Shown: positions 7,948 through 18,000 of the stretch, piece after piece
Numbering within the stretch: position 1 is the first letter of the stretch
Layout: each line of letters opens with the position of its first letter
Origin: Bacteroidales bacterium
Lineage (GTDB): Bacteria > Bacteroidota > Bacteroidia > Bacteroidales > Muribaculaceae
DNA length: 50,053 bases
Assembly: GCA_900766975.1 (NCBI GenBank)
Contig: CAAFXO010000029.1
Coordinates: forward strand, 1 to 50,053
Reading direction: 5' to 3'
Translations under genes and position numbers: made by a program
Notes under the pieces: model-generated
Databases searched by the model: none
Told to the model about the DNA's origin: nothing
What the model saw: only the letters and a program-made list of their open reading frames with translations

Positions 7948-8325
7948 ATGGAAATAAAATCGAGATTTGATCATTTTAACTTCAATGTCACTGACTTGGA
8001 GCGGAGTATTGAATTTTATGGCAAGGCTCTGAATCTGAAAGAGCGTAAGAGGATGGAGGCTGCCGACGGGTCGTATATCATCGTGTATCTGACGGATGGG
8101 GAGACAGGATTTTCGTTGGAGCTGACATGGCTACGCGATCATCCCGAGTCCTACGACTTGGGAGAATGTGAGTTTCATCTCTGCGTAAGGATGGCGGGGG
8201 ATTATGATGCCATGCGCGCCTACCACAAAGAGATGGGCGTGGTGTGTTATGAGAACCACGACATGGGGCTCTACTTCATCGAAGATCCGGATGGGTACTG
8301 GATCGAAGTGTTGCCGATAAAATAA
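7948..8325 (+). CDS. VOC family protein, glyoxalase I-like
   Basis: The 125-residue product has two vicinal-oxygen-chelate modules. Metal ligands of glyoxalase I are all in place: His9 (FDHFNF), Glu58 (LEL), His77 (EFHLCV) and Glu120 (WIEVLP), with the usual ending D-P-D-G-Y-W-I-E. It is therefore probably a metal-dependent lactoylglutathione lyase or a close relative acting on methylglyoxal-thiol adducts; Bacteroidota often lack glutathione, so the natural thiol is uncertain. It starts 26 bp after the MITE-like repeat and is isolated from other genes by transcription orientation. Confidence 0.85.
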   Translation: MEIKSRFDHFNFNVTDLERSIEFYGKALNLKERKRMEAADGSYIIVYLTDGETGFSLELTWLRDHPESYDLGECEFHLCVRMAGDYDAMRAYHKEMGVVCYENHDMGLYFIEDPDGYWIEVLPIK

Positions 8326-8340
8326 GGACCGGGCTCTTAA

Positions 8341-8354
8341 TAGCGCTAAAGCGC
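8341..8354. repeat. Short inverted repeat AGCGCT-N2-AGCGCT
   Basis: Two palindromic AGCGCT hexamers flank AA just after the glyoxalase-like gene. A further CGGGCTCTTAA lies at 8329-8340. The GGCTCTTAATAGCGC context resembles degraded ends of the AGAGCGCG repeat family. No function is assigned. Confidence 0.4.
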
Positions 8355-8414
8355 TTACACAGAACCAATACGCGCGAAAGAAGCGCTAATAGGAGAATGA
8401 AATCAGACAAAAGG

Positions 8415-8451
8415 GAAGAGGATGCGTCGGCTTGGCTGACGCATCCTCTTC
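8415..8451 (-). terminator. Strong hairpin terminator between convergent genes
   Basis: A 14-bp perfect stem (GAAGAGGATGCGTC and its complement) with a 9-base loop. Read on the minus strand it is followed by CCCTTTTGT, so it probably ends the transcript of the secreted-protein gene at 8503-9486. On the plus strand it may also stop read-through from the glyoxalase gene. Confidence 0.75.
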
Positions 8452-8464
8452 TATCAGGAGGGGA

Positions 8465-8489
8465 GGCAATCTGCGGGAGGCAGATTGCC
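8465..8489. terminator. Second hairpin, 10-bp stem
   Basis: GGCAATCTGC, five bases, GCAGATTGCC. It sits 14 bp past the stop codon of the minus-strand gene at 8503 and lacks a clear T-tract. It may assist the larger hairpin at 8415-8451. Confidence 0.5.
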
Positions 8490-8502
8490 GGGAGTTGGGG
8501 AC

Positions 8503-9486
8503 TTAGGGAAGAACGACCTTCTTGCCATTGATGATATAAATACCCTTGTCAAGGCGAGAGAGGGCAGCGCGGTCGGACGTATCGCTCACCTTTCTGCCAT
8601 CGAGGCTGAATACAGGGTATTGAGCGAGAGTCTTGGAGTCAATAACTTCCATCACACCTGAATCTCCATTCATCTCGATCAGATAGAAATTGGGTTCAGT
8701 AGTTGGGCTCTGGTCGAAACCGAAGACGATGAGTTTGTAAGCAAGATCCTTTCTATAGAAAAAGAAATCATTTTCAGGTATGGTATAAGTGCCGCCATCG
8801 ATCCACTTACCGGGGAACTCCTCTTTAGGTAGAGATGCAGCAACAAGCTTCTCCATCATAACCTTGAGTTCATTATTTTCGATATACCACTCAGTGAAGT
8901 TAATATTTTGGATATCGAGGAAATAGGGCTGATCATCGCGAGAGGGGGTGACAGTAGCGGAGAAAGTATCTTCAGTGACAGATTCGAAATTCACATCGAA
9001 AGTCATATCGACAGGGTCAGACTTGGGAGTATCGAACTCGAGACGAGTCAAAGGAGTAGCGAACTCGCCATCTTCATTGATACCATATACATAGAAGAGA
9101 TAATGCTTGCCATAGTCGAGCGTACCGAGCCATTCGGTGCAAGTTCCTTCGAGTTCACCTTCCATACCGCAGATGAGGATAGCCTCTTGCCAAGTTTTGC
9201 TATACCACTCGCCGATCATGGTGTAATAATCGAGTTCGAAACCGAAGATTTCATCGTCGGTGCCACCATTTTCATACTCATCGAGCATCTCCTGAGAGCG
9301 GACGCCGATGATGTACTTGTAGATATGACTTGCGGGAGTGATCTTGAAATCGAAGTCGTAGAACTTGATGTTGTCGATGGTGACCATAAAGTCAGCAGTC
9401 GACACAGTGATGGGCTCAGCCGAAGCCTTCGAAGAGAAGAGAGACGTAGTGAGCAGAGTCACAACGAGAAGTAGAAGTTTTTTCAT
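8503..9486 (-). CDS. Secreted protein with C-terminal sorting-like domain
   Basis: The 327-residue product has a signal peptide (MKKLLLLVVTLL..., cleavage near residue 23). The body is rich in beta-strand, Tyr/Phe-Asp and Glu residues, with no enzyme signature recognised. The last 45 residues have the shape of a T9SS type A sorting tail: 'YPVFSLDGRKV', a short linker, then 'LDKGIYIINGKKVVLP'. This suggests export across the outer membrane by the type IX system, if present. A good start is fixed by the lysine pair after Met. It is monocistronic between a hairpin terminator and a promoter. Confidence 0.7.
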   Translation of the reverse strand: MKKLLLLVVTLLTTSLFSSKASAEPITVSTADFMVTIDNIKFYDFDFKITPASHIYKYIIGVRSQEMLDEYENGGTDDEIFGFELDYYTMIGEWYSKTWQEAILICGMEGELEGTCTEWLGTLDYGKHYLFYVYGINEDGEFATPLTRLEFDTPKSDPVDMTFDVNFESVTEDTFSATVTPSRDDQPYFLDIQNINFTEWYIENNELKVMMEKLVAASLPKEEFPGKWIDGGTYTIPENDFFFYRKDLAYKLIVFGFDQSPTTEPNFYLIEMNGDSGVMEVIDSKTLAQYPVFSLDGRKVSDTSDRAALSRLDKGIYIINGKKVVLP

Positions 9487-9611
9487 AAACGAGATAGTGT
9501 TAAGGTTAGGGACTTTAAATGAATAATTGATTAATTATGCCAAACTGACTGCCAAGTCCGTTGAAAGCAGAAAATTTGACTAAGGATTAACAAAGGTTAA
9601 TAATCACGCCT

Positions 9612-9644
9612 CAAAGATACAACAAGTTTTTCATAAAACCACAA
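9612..9644 (-). promoter_or_regulatory. Candidate promoter for secreted-protein gene
   Basis: On the minus strand, TATCTTTG (9619-9612) matches the Bacteroidota -7 box. A TTG (9644-9642) lies 22 bp upstream, slightly beyond the usual 19-21 bp. The 5' leader would be about 120 bases. The remaining part of the gap to 9762 contains only AT-rich sequence and an AGAGCGCGCTCT palindrome. Confidence 0.5.
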
Positions 9645-9737
9645 TAAAACCATAAAAAAGAAGAAAAAAACAACAAAAGCTACAAAAAGAGGAATCCGAC
9701 CATATTATCTTGTTGACACAGTCAAGAGTCAACTTTA

Positions 9738-9749
9738 AGAGCGCGCTCT
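9738..9749. repeat. AGAGCGCGCTCT palindrome (solo repeat end pair)
   Basis: Perfect 12-bp palindrome just beyond the stop codon of the acyltransferase gene (9763). It equals the two ends of the MITE-like repeat joined with no interior and could act as a weak terminator. Confidence 0.5.
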
Positions 9750-9762
9750 AATCAGAGTAAGA

Positions 9763-10869
9763 CTATTTTTTTAGGCGGCGGTATATGGCTATTGGCAGGA
9801 GGGGGAGTAGTGTTCCGGCAGAGAGGTATATCAGCCAGAGTATTAAGTTGGAGCCTACGTCGGGGGTCAGGATGTCGAGAGGCAAGGGGGTAACGGCGCC
9901 GTCGGACTGTTCGACGGCGAGAGGATTGTAGCCTATCGCATTGAGGATCATCGTGCAGATCTTGAAAGCAATGAGATGATAAGCCATGATATGGAAAGAA
10001 TCTCTGCCGATATAAGCCAGCAGATTTCCGGCCTTGGTATCTGCGAGGCAGCGCGAGATATAGCAGATGGCATAAAGGGCACAGAAGGATGTGAGTGACA
10101 GTATAACTACTCCGTCAAATCTATTCTCATTAAGGGATACACCGCTCGTGATATAGGTGAACAGAACGACAACGGCAGCAAAAAAAAGAGCCGGGATATG
10201 CCGATCGAAAGAGATGTTCCAACGGCGGATCATCATGCCGAGATATATTAGCCACATCGCGGTGAAAGAATTGTTGAAACGAGGCACCGATAATATCTCC
10301 AACCGAGACAAGCAATAGGCGATGAGGAAAAGAGCGAAGAGTATCGAGGCTCGCAAGATCTCAAATGGGATACGATCGGACGACCATCTCTTGGCAAGAT
10401 AGGAGATGACCGAGAGGCCGCATAGGGCGATAAATAGGACGATAACGAACCACATAGCCCCGAGGAGCGGTTCTCTGCCTGCCAGGCAGATGATAAGCAA
10501 GAACTGCTTGAGATAAGAAGCGGCTGTCCAGGGAGCGACGCACTTCCCCCCATAATCGACCATGGTGGAATACCACCCCCAATCGAAGAAGAGATTGTGG
10601 AAAAGCGACACCCCGAGATATATGGCTATCATCGGGAGGTAGAGCGACTTGAACTTACCCTTGATGAAAGCGAGGGGGTTCAAGAGTCGATCATCGCTAA
10701 GGAAAAAACCGCCGATCATAAAGAACACGGGGACATGCCACAGATAGATAAAAGTATGGAGATCGGGGAGTAAGTGAGAAGATGCAAAAGAAGAGCCGAT
10801 ATGTCCGACGACTACGGCAATAATGGCGAAGGCCTTAGCGATGTCAACATACGATTCTCTTCTTTGCAT
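9763..10869 (-). CDS. Acyltransferase-3 family membrane protein
   Basis: The 368-residue product begins with the characteristic 'DIAKAFAIIAVVVGHI' segment containing the conserved His of acyltransferase-3 enzymes, followed by about ten membrane segments. Such proteins transfer acyl groups (often acetyl) to cell-surface sugars or lipids. The conserved R/E pair further along (residues 45-60, 'PVFFMIGGFFLS') also fits. It follows lysA by 41 bp and may be carried on the same transcript, but the functions differ; the substrate cannot be deduced. Length is normal. The ATG directly precedes the family motif. Confidence 0.85.
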   Translation of the reverse strand: MQRRESYVDIAKAFAIIAVVVGHIGSSFASSHLLPDLHTFIYLWHVPVFFMIGGFFLSDDRLLNPLAFIKGKFKSLYLPMIAIYLGVSLFHNLFFDWGWYSTMVDYGGKCVAPWTAASYLKQFLLIICLAGREPLLGAMWFVIVLFIALCGLSVISYLAKRWSSDRIPFEILRASILFALFLIAYCLSRLEILSVPRFNNSFTAMWLIYLGMMIRRWNISFDRHIPALFFAAVVVLFTYITSGVSLNENRFDGVVILSLTSFCALYAICYISRCLADTKAGNLLAYIGRDSFHIMAYHLIAFKICTMILNAIGYNPLAVEQSDGAVTPLPLDILTPDVGSNLILWLIYLSAGTLLPLLPIAIYRRLKK

Positions 10870-10910
10870 GATACTAAGAGCTCTAAGATTTAATGGAGGG
10901 TGGGAGGATA

Positions 10911-12035
10911 TTACTCTTCGGAATAAACAGCCGGGGCTTCGGGGCGCATGTTATAGCAGGAAGCCATAGAGGCACCATAAGCGCCTGCAGATCGGATGGC
11001 GAGGATATCGCCACGTCGGGTAACGGGGAGTTGGCGCGCCTCAGCGAATGTATCGGAAGACTCACAGATAGGTCCGACGACATCATAGACGGCCTGATCC
11101 TCGCCATGAGCGGAGAGATTCTCGATCTTGTGGTAAGCCTGATAGAGGGCGGGTCGGATAAGATTGTTCATACCGGCATCGACGATAACGATCTGCTTGG
11201 ATTGGCACTGCTTGACATAAATCACCTTAGTGATAAGCGATCCGCACTGAGCCACCACAGCCCTACCGAGTTCGAAATGGAGTTGGATACCCTCGGGGAG
11301 GGATAGGTTTTGTTTGAACGTATCGAAATAGCCTTTGAAATCGGGTATAGGGTTCTCCATGGGGTTGTCATAATCGATGCCGAGGCCACCGCCGACATTG
11401 ATATAATCGATCGAAGAGAAGCCATACTCGACCTGCGCCTTTCGGAGGATTGGGATGATACGGCTACAGAGGAGAGCGAAAGGCTCGTTGGTAAGTATCT
11501 GGCTGCCGATATGGAAATGGAAGCCACGCATATTGATGGCAGGGAGCGACTTAGCCAGTTGGAGAGCACGATCGAGGAGATGGAGCGAGATTCCGAACTT
11601 ATTTTCGGCGAGGCCGGTGGTGATGTAATGATGGGTATGAGCGTCGATATCGGGGTTTATGCGGAGAGCGACATTAGCGACAGCCCCCTTTGCGGCAGCT
11701 ATCTCGCTGATGATCTGCAGTTCCTCAACCGACTCGACATTGAAGCAACCGATGCCGAGGTCGATAGCCTCGGAGATCTCCTCATCGGTTTTGCCGACAC
11801 CGGCGTAAGCGATATTGGAGGGAGCGAAGCCGCACTTGATGGCATGGTGGATCTCACCGATGCTGACCGAATCGACACCGAAACCGCAGGCAGCGATCTC
11901 TTGGAGGATGCGGGCATCATTGTTCGCCTTGATGGCATAATGCACCTTATAGTTCTGACCCTCGACTTGGTCGAGGATGGTGCGAAGAGTCTTGCGAAGG
12001 AGAGAGAGGTCATACCGGTAATAGGGAGTATTCAT
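10911..12035 (-). CDS. lysA: Diaminopimelate decarboxylase
   Basis: Last step of lysine synthesis: decarboxylates meso-diaminopimelate to L-lysine with PLP. Visible family features are the PLP lysine Lys36 in YAIKAN, the phosphate-binding Gly-rich NVGGGLGIDY segment, HFHIGSQ, an ELGR motif (usually EPGR), CESSD and the GAYG near the C-terminus. The 374-residue length is slightly short, but the tail motif 'NMRPEAPAVYSEE' is the normal end of the family, so the gene appears complete. It lies 76 bp downstream of lysC in the same direction, so the first and last enzymes of the lysine branch are co-located. ELGR instead of EPGR is an unusual variant. Confidence 0.9.
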   Translation of the reverse strand: MNTPYYRYDLSLLRKTLRTILDQVEGQNYKVHYAIKANNDARILQEIAACGFGVDSVSIGEIHHAIKCGFAPSNIAYAGVGKTDEEISEAIDLGIGCFNVESVEELQIISEIAAAKGAVANVALRINPDIDAHTHHYITTGLAENKFGISLHLLDRALQLAKSLPAINMRGFHFHIGSQILTNEPFALLCSRIIPILRKAQVEYGFSSIDYINVGGGLGIDYDNPMENPIPDFKGYFDTFKQNLSLPEGIQLHFELGRAVVAQCGSLITKVIYVKQCQSKQIVIVDAGMNNLIRPALYQAYHKIENLSAHGEDQAVYDVVGPICESSDTFAEARQLPVTRRGDILAIRSAGAYGASMASCYNMRPEAPAVYSEE

Positions 12036-12111
12036 AAGAGATGCGGATGTATTTCCGTGGTATAAGATGGATTAATATGAATGATTGAAAGATTGATTTT
12101 AATGATTGATT

Positions 12112-13437
12112 TTAATGATTGAAGAGATGACTGCTGAGGGCATTGAGGGCAGCCACCTTATCCTCATGTCGCACGAGGAAAGAGATGTTATGGTCGCTAC
12201 CGCCGTAAGAGATCATACGTACGGGAATCTGACGCATAGCCTCAAGTGCGAGAGACTCGAGACCGCTGTTATGCCATTGGAGGTCACCGACGACACAGAT
12301 GATGGTCATATCGCGGTCGACGCTCACCTTGGAGAATCGGCTGAGGTCGCGGACGATAGCGTCGAGCGAAGAGACATCGTCGATGGTAAGGGATACGCCC
12401 ACCTCGGAGGTGGTGATCATATCGATAGGCACCTTATAGAGGTCGAAGATCTCGAAGACACGGCGGAGGAAGCCATGCGCCAAGAGCATACGTTCGCTAT
12501 TGATCTTGATGGCAGTGATATTATCCTTGGCGGCAACAGCCTTTATGACGCGAGAAGAAGAGATGACATGATTGTCGATGATAGTGCCGGGTGCATCAGG
12601 TTGCATCGTATTGAGGAGCCTCACCGGGATATTATTCTCCTTGGCGGGGAGGATGCAGGTGGGGTGGAGGATCTTTGCGCCGAAATAAGCCAACTCGGCA
12701 GCCTCCTCAAAGAGGAGATGATCCACGGGGCTTGTTTTCTCGACGAAACGAGGGTCATTATTGTGCATACCATCGATATCGGTCCAGATTTGGACTTCCT
12801 CGGCGAGGATTGCAGCGCCGATAAGAGATGCGGTATAATCGCTGCCGCCACGTTGAAGATTGTCGATTTCGCCAAGATGATTTCGGCAGATAAAACCCTG
12901 AGTCAGAATGATCTGAGCCTCAGCATTCGCCTCAATGAGGGGAGAGATATGTTCGCGGAGATAGGGTAATTGCGGTTCGCCGTCGGCATCGATACGCATA
13001 AACTCGAAAGCATCGAGGAGCGCTACCTTCACTCCGATTGACTTGAGGTAAGCGGTCATGAGCGAAGTAGAGATTTTCTCACCCTGCGCCACGATTACCT
13101 TTTCGGAAGATGCATCGGCAGCATCGATGAGTGAGCGAATGAGAGAGAGAGAGGCATCGACAGCCTTACGAGCCTCGACAGCGGAAGACTCCGGGGAGTC
13201 GGCGAAAAGCTCGGCGACAACATCGGCATACTTGGCGACAAGAAGGTCGAGAGTCTCAGTGGCGGACTTTATGTCATTGAGAGAGAGGGAATTAGAGATT
13301 TCCACGAGGGAATTGGTGGTGCCTGACATAGCAGATAGGACCACGACATTACGACCTCTCGCTGCAACGAGAGATGCTACATTTTTGATACGTTGGGCAC
13401 TACCAACGGAAGTGCCCCCAAACTTCAATACCTTCAT
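12112..13437 (-). CDS. lysC: Aspartate kinase
   Basis: Phosphorylates aspartate, the entry step to lysine, threonine and methionine. The start at 13437 places the Met directly before the family signature KFGGTSVGS; an ATG 49 codons upstream would add a hydrophobic, non-family extension. Other motifs are QGFICRN, GGSDYTASLIGA, WTDIDGMHNNDPR and the catalytic 'FGAKILHP'. The C-terminal third (about 305-440) has an ACT pair for feedback control. The enzyme is monofunctional (441 residues), with no fused homoserine dehydrogenase. A good promoter lies at 13491-13522. The stop codon overlaps a short tandem repeat (12093-12120). Confidence 0.93.
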   Translation of the reverse strand: MKVLKFGGTSVGSAQRIKNVASLVAARGRNVVVLSAMSGTTNSLVEISNSLSLNDIKSATETLDLLVAKYADVVAELFADSPESSAVEARKAVDASLSLIRSLIDAADASSEKVIVAQGEKISTSLMTAYLKSIGVKVALLDAFEFMRIDADGEPQLPYLREHISPLIEANAEAQIILTQGFICRNHLGEIDNLQRGGSDYTASLIGAAILAEEVQIWTDIDGMHNNDPRFVEKTSPVDHLLFEEAAELAYFGAKILHPTCILPAKENNIPVRLLNTMQPDAPGTIIDNHVISSSRVIKAVAAKDNITAIKINSERMLLAHGFLRRVFEIFDLYKVPIDMITTSEVGVSLTIDDVSSLDAIVRDLSRFSKVSVDRDMTIICVVGDLQWHNSGLESLALEAMRQIPVRMISYGGSDHNISFLVRHEDKVAALNALSSHLFNH

Positions 13438-13490
13438 GTTGTAGGAAAGCGAATTTGTTTTAATATAGGACAAAAGGGTAATTGCGAATG

Positions 13491-13522
13491 CAAAATTATA
13501 AAAAAAAGGGAAAAGAAACAAA
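13491..13522 (-). promoter_or_regulatory. Promoter of lysC operon
   Basis: Minus strand: TTTG (13522-13519), 20 bp, TAATTTTG (13498-13491). Both boxes and the spacing match the Bacteroidota consensus. The start codon is about 54 bp downstream of the -7 box. A separate promoter so close after the tolC-type gene means the lysine genes need not be co-transcribed with the efflux operon. Confidence 0.75.
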
Positions 13523-13580
13523 TTGGCTAAAAAAAACAAGAAAATATCGGAGCGAAGGGAGTGCGAGGAGAGAGGAGTAT

Positions 13581-15005
13581 TCAATTAATTTTACCTGAGG
13601 CTTTGAGGTAATCGAGCCAACGGAGGTAATAATTTACGCGGGCGTCAACTTGAGTCTGGAGAGCCTGCTGCCAGAGGGTTTGAGCTTCGAGATGGTCGGA
13701 GAGAGACTCCATGCCATTCTTATACTGCTGCGAGCTGGCACGGAGGTTTTCCTCCGCCGAAGCGACCGAAGAATCGGCGAGGTCACGTTCGAGTTGCGCT
13801 TCATCGAGATTGTTGAAAGAGCGCGACATATCGAGCATCAGTTTCTCGTTGGTATCCTCGGTTTGAGCCAAAGTCATGGCAAACTCCTCCTTGGCGGCTT
13901 TGAGTTTATAGTAATCCTTACCGAAATTATAGATAGGTATCGAGACATTAACACCGAGGAGGAAATTCCAGTTATGGCACACCTTGAAACCATTAAGAGT
14001 AACGCCATTCATATAGCCATACTGCGCCATCAGTCCGACTTTCGGCAGGAGTTCGCTACGCGCCATATTGATCTTCTTGCGGGCGAGTTCACTCTTCTGC
14101 TCGAGGAGGATATACTCAGGGCGCTGCGTGATAGAAGCGTCATCGGCAGATATGAGTTGAGGCTGCGGGAGGCTCCCGTCGATGGCGATATCGTCGGTAA
14201 GTGGGCGACCGATATAATGGCAGAGGTTCATCGTGGCGAGACGGTGAGCATTTTGGGCGCGGCGGAGTGCGAGTTCGCTCTCATTGAGTTTGACCTTCAC
14301 CTTGAGGACGTCATTTTTCGACTTCAAGCCATGCTTGGCAGCGCTTTCGACATTGCGGAGGAGTTCGCCGAGGAGATTATGATAAGACTGCGCCACCTTG
14401 ATATATTCAGAAGCGCGAACGACATCGGCGTAAGCCTTGGAAGTTTCGACGATAATCTCCGACTGGGAGAGGCGTTTCGACTGGCGAGCCATATCGACGC
14501 CGAGTTTAGTCATCTCATAACCGGTCTTGATCTTACCCCCCATGAAGATGGGTTGTTCGAGTTTGACAGCAGCGCCATAAATCCAATCGAAATCGACCTT
14601 GAGGTCGAGATTGGGGAAATAAGCACCCTGCCCTGTGGGGTTGCCATCGGCGCCGATAACGGGGAGGAGCTGAGGCTGAGTAGACACGCCGAGGCTACCG
14701 GTGGAATATATGGCATTACCATCGATCGAGAAGGAAGGGAAGAAAAGAGCCTTGGCACTGCGTTGCTGCAAGATAGCGGCATTAATCTGATGATCTGCGG
14801 CGACTACGCGCTGATTGTTTTCACACGCCAAGGAGACGCACTGCTCGATAGAGAGGGGTGCGGAGCCGGCAGAGGGAGAGGATTCGGCAGTCGTAGCGGG
14901 CGACTGCGCCAAAGCGATCGTCGGCAAGAGGATGAGAGAAGAGAGAGAGAGAGCTGAGCAAAGAGCCCGGTAGCGAGAGGATATGAGTGAGAGTGATTTC
15001 ATCAT
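13581..15005 (-). CDS. TolC-family outer membrane efflux protein
   Basis: The 474-residue product has a signal peptide cleaved near Ala-Leu-Ala (about residue 33) and a repeated TolC architecture: long amphipathic helices with beta strands, 'SIEQCVSLACENNQRV' opening each half and Asn/Gln-rich heptads. It forms the trimeric outer-membrane duct of the pump encoded upstream. The start ATG is in an ATGA overlap with the RND stop codon (15003-15005), which implies translational coupling. The second Met (15002) could also be used. Gene order MFP-RND-OMP is standard. Confidence 0.9.
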   Translation of the reverse strand: MMKSLSLISSRYRALCSALSLSSLILLPTIALAQSPATTAESSPSAGSAPLSIEQCVSLACENNQRVVAADHQINAAILQQRSAKALFFPSFSIDGNAIYSTGSLGVSTQPQLLPVIGADGNPTGQGAYFPNLDLKVDFDWIYGAAVKLEQPIFMGGKIKTGYEMTKLGVDMARQSKRLSQSEIIVETSKAYADVVRASEYIKVAQSYHNLLGELLRNVESAAKHGLKSKNDVLKVKVKLNESELALRRAQNAHRLATMNLCHYIGRPLTDDIAIDGSLPQPQLISADDASITQRPEYILLEQKSELARKKINMARSELLPKVGLMAQYGYMNGVTLNGFKVCHNWNFLLGVNVSIPIYNFGKDYYKLKAAKEEFAMTLAQTEDTNEKLMLDMSRSFNNLDEAQLERDLADSSVASAEENLRASSQQYKNGMESLSDHLEAQTLWQQALQTQVDARVNYYLRWLDYLKASGKIN

Positions 15006-18000
15006 GACTTAATTTTAAAGAAAAGGGCGTATAGCACCGGAACGAAGAAAAGAGTAGCAACGGTGGAGAATAGGAGACCACCCATGATAGTTGCAGCCAT
15101 GGAGCCGAACATAGCGTCGCTAAGGAGAGGGATCATGCCGAGGATGGTGGTGAGCGAAGCCATCACGACGGGTCGGAGGCGTGACTCCGAGCTGGAGATC
15201 AGTGCTTCGGCTGCAGGTCGTCCGGCAACGATCTGCTCATTGATTTCATCCATGAGCACGATACAATTCTTCATCATCATACCGACCAAACCGAGAGCGC
15301 CGACGATGGCGCAGAAGGTGAAGGTCTTGCCGCTGATGAGCATAGCCGCCACGATACCGATGGCGAGCAGTGGTATACAGCAGATGATGATAAGAGGTTT
15401 GCGATAATCCTTGAATAGCATGATCAGGATGGCGAGTATCAGCACGATGCCGATAGGGATATTCTGGAAAAGATATTTCATAGTCTGAGAGGAAGCATCC
15501 CGTTCACCTTTCCATTGTAGGGTGTATCCGGCGGGGAGAGGGATGCTTTCGATCTTCTTGGCGATGGAAGTACGCGCCTTCTCGGTCTCGACGCCGGGGG
15601 CGGGCGAGCACATCACATTTTGGGCACGCTGGCCATTGTATCGAGGCACGACCGGATCTTCCCAACGGAGGGAGACACCCTTGCCGATCTGGGTGAGGGG
15701 GGTGGTGGAGAGCATTGACTCGATCATCACCTCGCGGTCGAACTGTCCGCTCTTGATCTTGATAAGGTTTTCGTCGGTGAGAAGCGATCCGAAATTGGGG
15801 AGGGTGGAGAATAGGGGTACATTCTCCAGATTATCGATCTTCTTATCGACATCGTCGGCACACTTCAGATAGATCGTATTCTTATGGATACCGGTATAGA
15901 ACTCACCTACGGGGATACCATCAGTGGCAGAGAGCATGGAAATAGAGACATCCTGACGAGAGAGACCTGAACGGCGTGCCGAGGGCTGGTCATAATCGAC
16001 GCTCAGCATGGGCACGGATGGTTCCCAGTCGGTGGTGACGAGGCATACATCGGGCGATTGGCGCATGATGCTTGCGGCGGAATCAGCCAGAGCGTGAAGC
16101 ACCGCCGGGTCGGGGCCGGTGAAAAGAGCCTCGATCGGATACTTCTTATACATAATGTTATAGCGCTTCAGCTTGACGTAAGCATTGGGATATCGCTTGA
16201 GGAGTTCCGCTTGGATTTCATCGAGATTTTTTTCGAGCTCCTTGGCGGACTTAAAGTCGATGATAAGTTCGCCGTAAGATAGCGAGGGGGTGGCGATGCT
16301 ACGGACGAGGTTGTAGCGCGCCGGAGTGCCACCGACAGAGGTAACTACATTGGTGATCTCGGGACGACTCTGGAGATACTTCTTGATCTCTTGAAGGTCG
16401 GCGGCGACACGAGTTGAGTTTGTGCCTTCGGGGAGTTTATACTCCATATAGAGCTGGTCGTAGACCATATCGGGGAAGAATCCATGGTGCATATACTTAT
16501 ATCCCCAGGCGGAGAGGAGCACGAGTACGAGAGCGATAGCCACCGAAGAAATGCGATGGCGGAGTGCAAAACCGAGCGACTTGCGAAGGAAGCGATACAC
16601 CGGACCGGAATAAGGGTCGCGGTCGGGATTCTTGGAAGCCTTGACTTTCAGCCAATTATTAGCCATAAGGGGGACATGGACCAGAGCGAGGATCCAGCTG
16701 AGGAGGAGCGAGACAGCCAAGACGATAAAGAGGTCGCGGACATAAACTCCGGCAGTATCAGGGGAGAGGAAGACGGGGAGGAAAGCGAGTATTGCAATCA
16801 ATGTAGCACCCAGGAGGGGCATCGCCGTTTTCTTGCCGATGGCGGTAAGGGCCTCAGACCGTGGTTTGCCGGCGGCGAGGTCAACGAGGATACCATCGAT
16901 TATGACTATGGCATTATCGACGAGCATACCCATAGCGAGGATGAACGAAGCCAATGACACACGTTGCATAGAGCCATCGAGGAGACCAAGCACGAGGAAA
17001 GTACCGACCACGATAACAACGAGGCTGATGCCGATGATCATACCGCTACGAAGCCCCATCACGAGCATGAGGATAGCGACGACGATAGCCACAGACTCAA
17101 TAAGATTAATAAAGAATGTGGAGAGGGCGTCGGTGACACGTTCCGGCTGATAGAAAACGCGATGACACTCGATGCCGGCGGGGAAGAAATCATGTTTGAG
17201 CTCTGCGAGTCGCTGTTCGACCTGCTTTCCGACCTTGACGATATCAGTGCCGGAGGCGGCAGCTACGGCGATGCCGAGGGCATGCTGATCGTTATAGGCG
17301 AGGGAATTGCGCACCGGAGTGGCATAATCTTCTGTGACGTTGGCGATATCACCGAGTCGGAGTTGATCCTCCTCATGACCTTGGATTATCATGTTGCGGA
17401 TCTGTTCGACCTGTTGGAACTTATCGTCGACAGTGACACGCACGCGGCGGTCGCCATTGTCGTAATATCCGGAGTAATAGATGCCGTTCTGCCCCTGGAG
17501 AGTAGCCAGTACTTCGGCGGCGGAAACGCCGAGAGTCGCCATGCGCTGAGAGAGGAGCTCGATATTAATGCACTCCTGGCGCTGGCCATAGATGGCGACG
17601 CGGCCCACATCGGGGATGTTGGTAAGTTCGCGTTGCACGAGACGAGCATAGTCGGTGAGTTCCTTCTCATCGACGCCATCGCCGGCGAGGGCATAGAACA
17701 TACCATACACCAATCCGAAATCATCTTGCACCTGCACGGTAGTGCCGGAGGGGAGAGAGGCTTCGACATCGCTGACCTTACGGCGGAGTTTATCCCAACA
17801 CTGTTCGATCTCATCGTCGGGAGTGGTGCGTTTCATTTCGACCTGTATTATAGCCAGGTCATTATATGACCAACTGGTGACGTAATCGACTTCGCCGATG
17901 GTGCGAATATTCTTCTCGAGGGGTTCGGTGACTTCCATTTCCATTTCGTGGGCGGAAGCCCCGGGGCGCACAGCCACCACCATAGCCATCTTCACCTTGA

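Noticed and set aside
13650..14957. 435-codon plus-strand open frame
   Set aside because: It mirrors the TolC-family gene; no signature and no start context.
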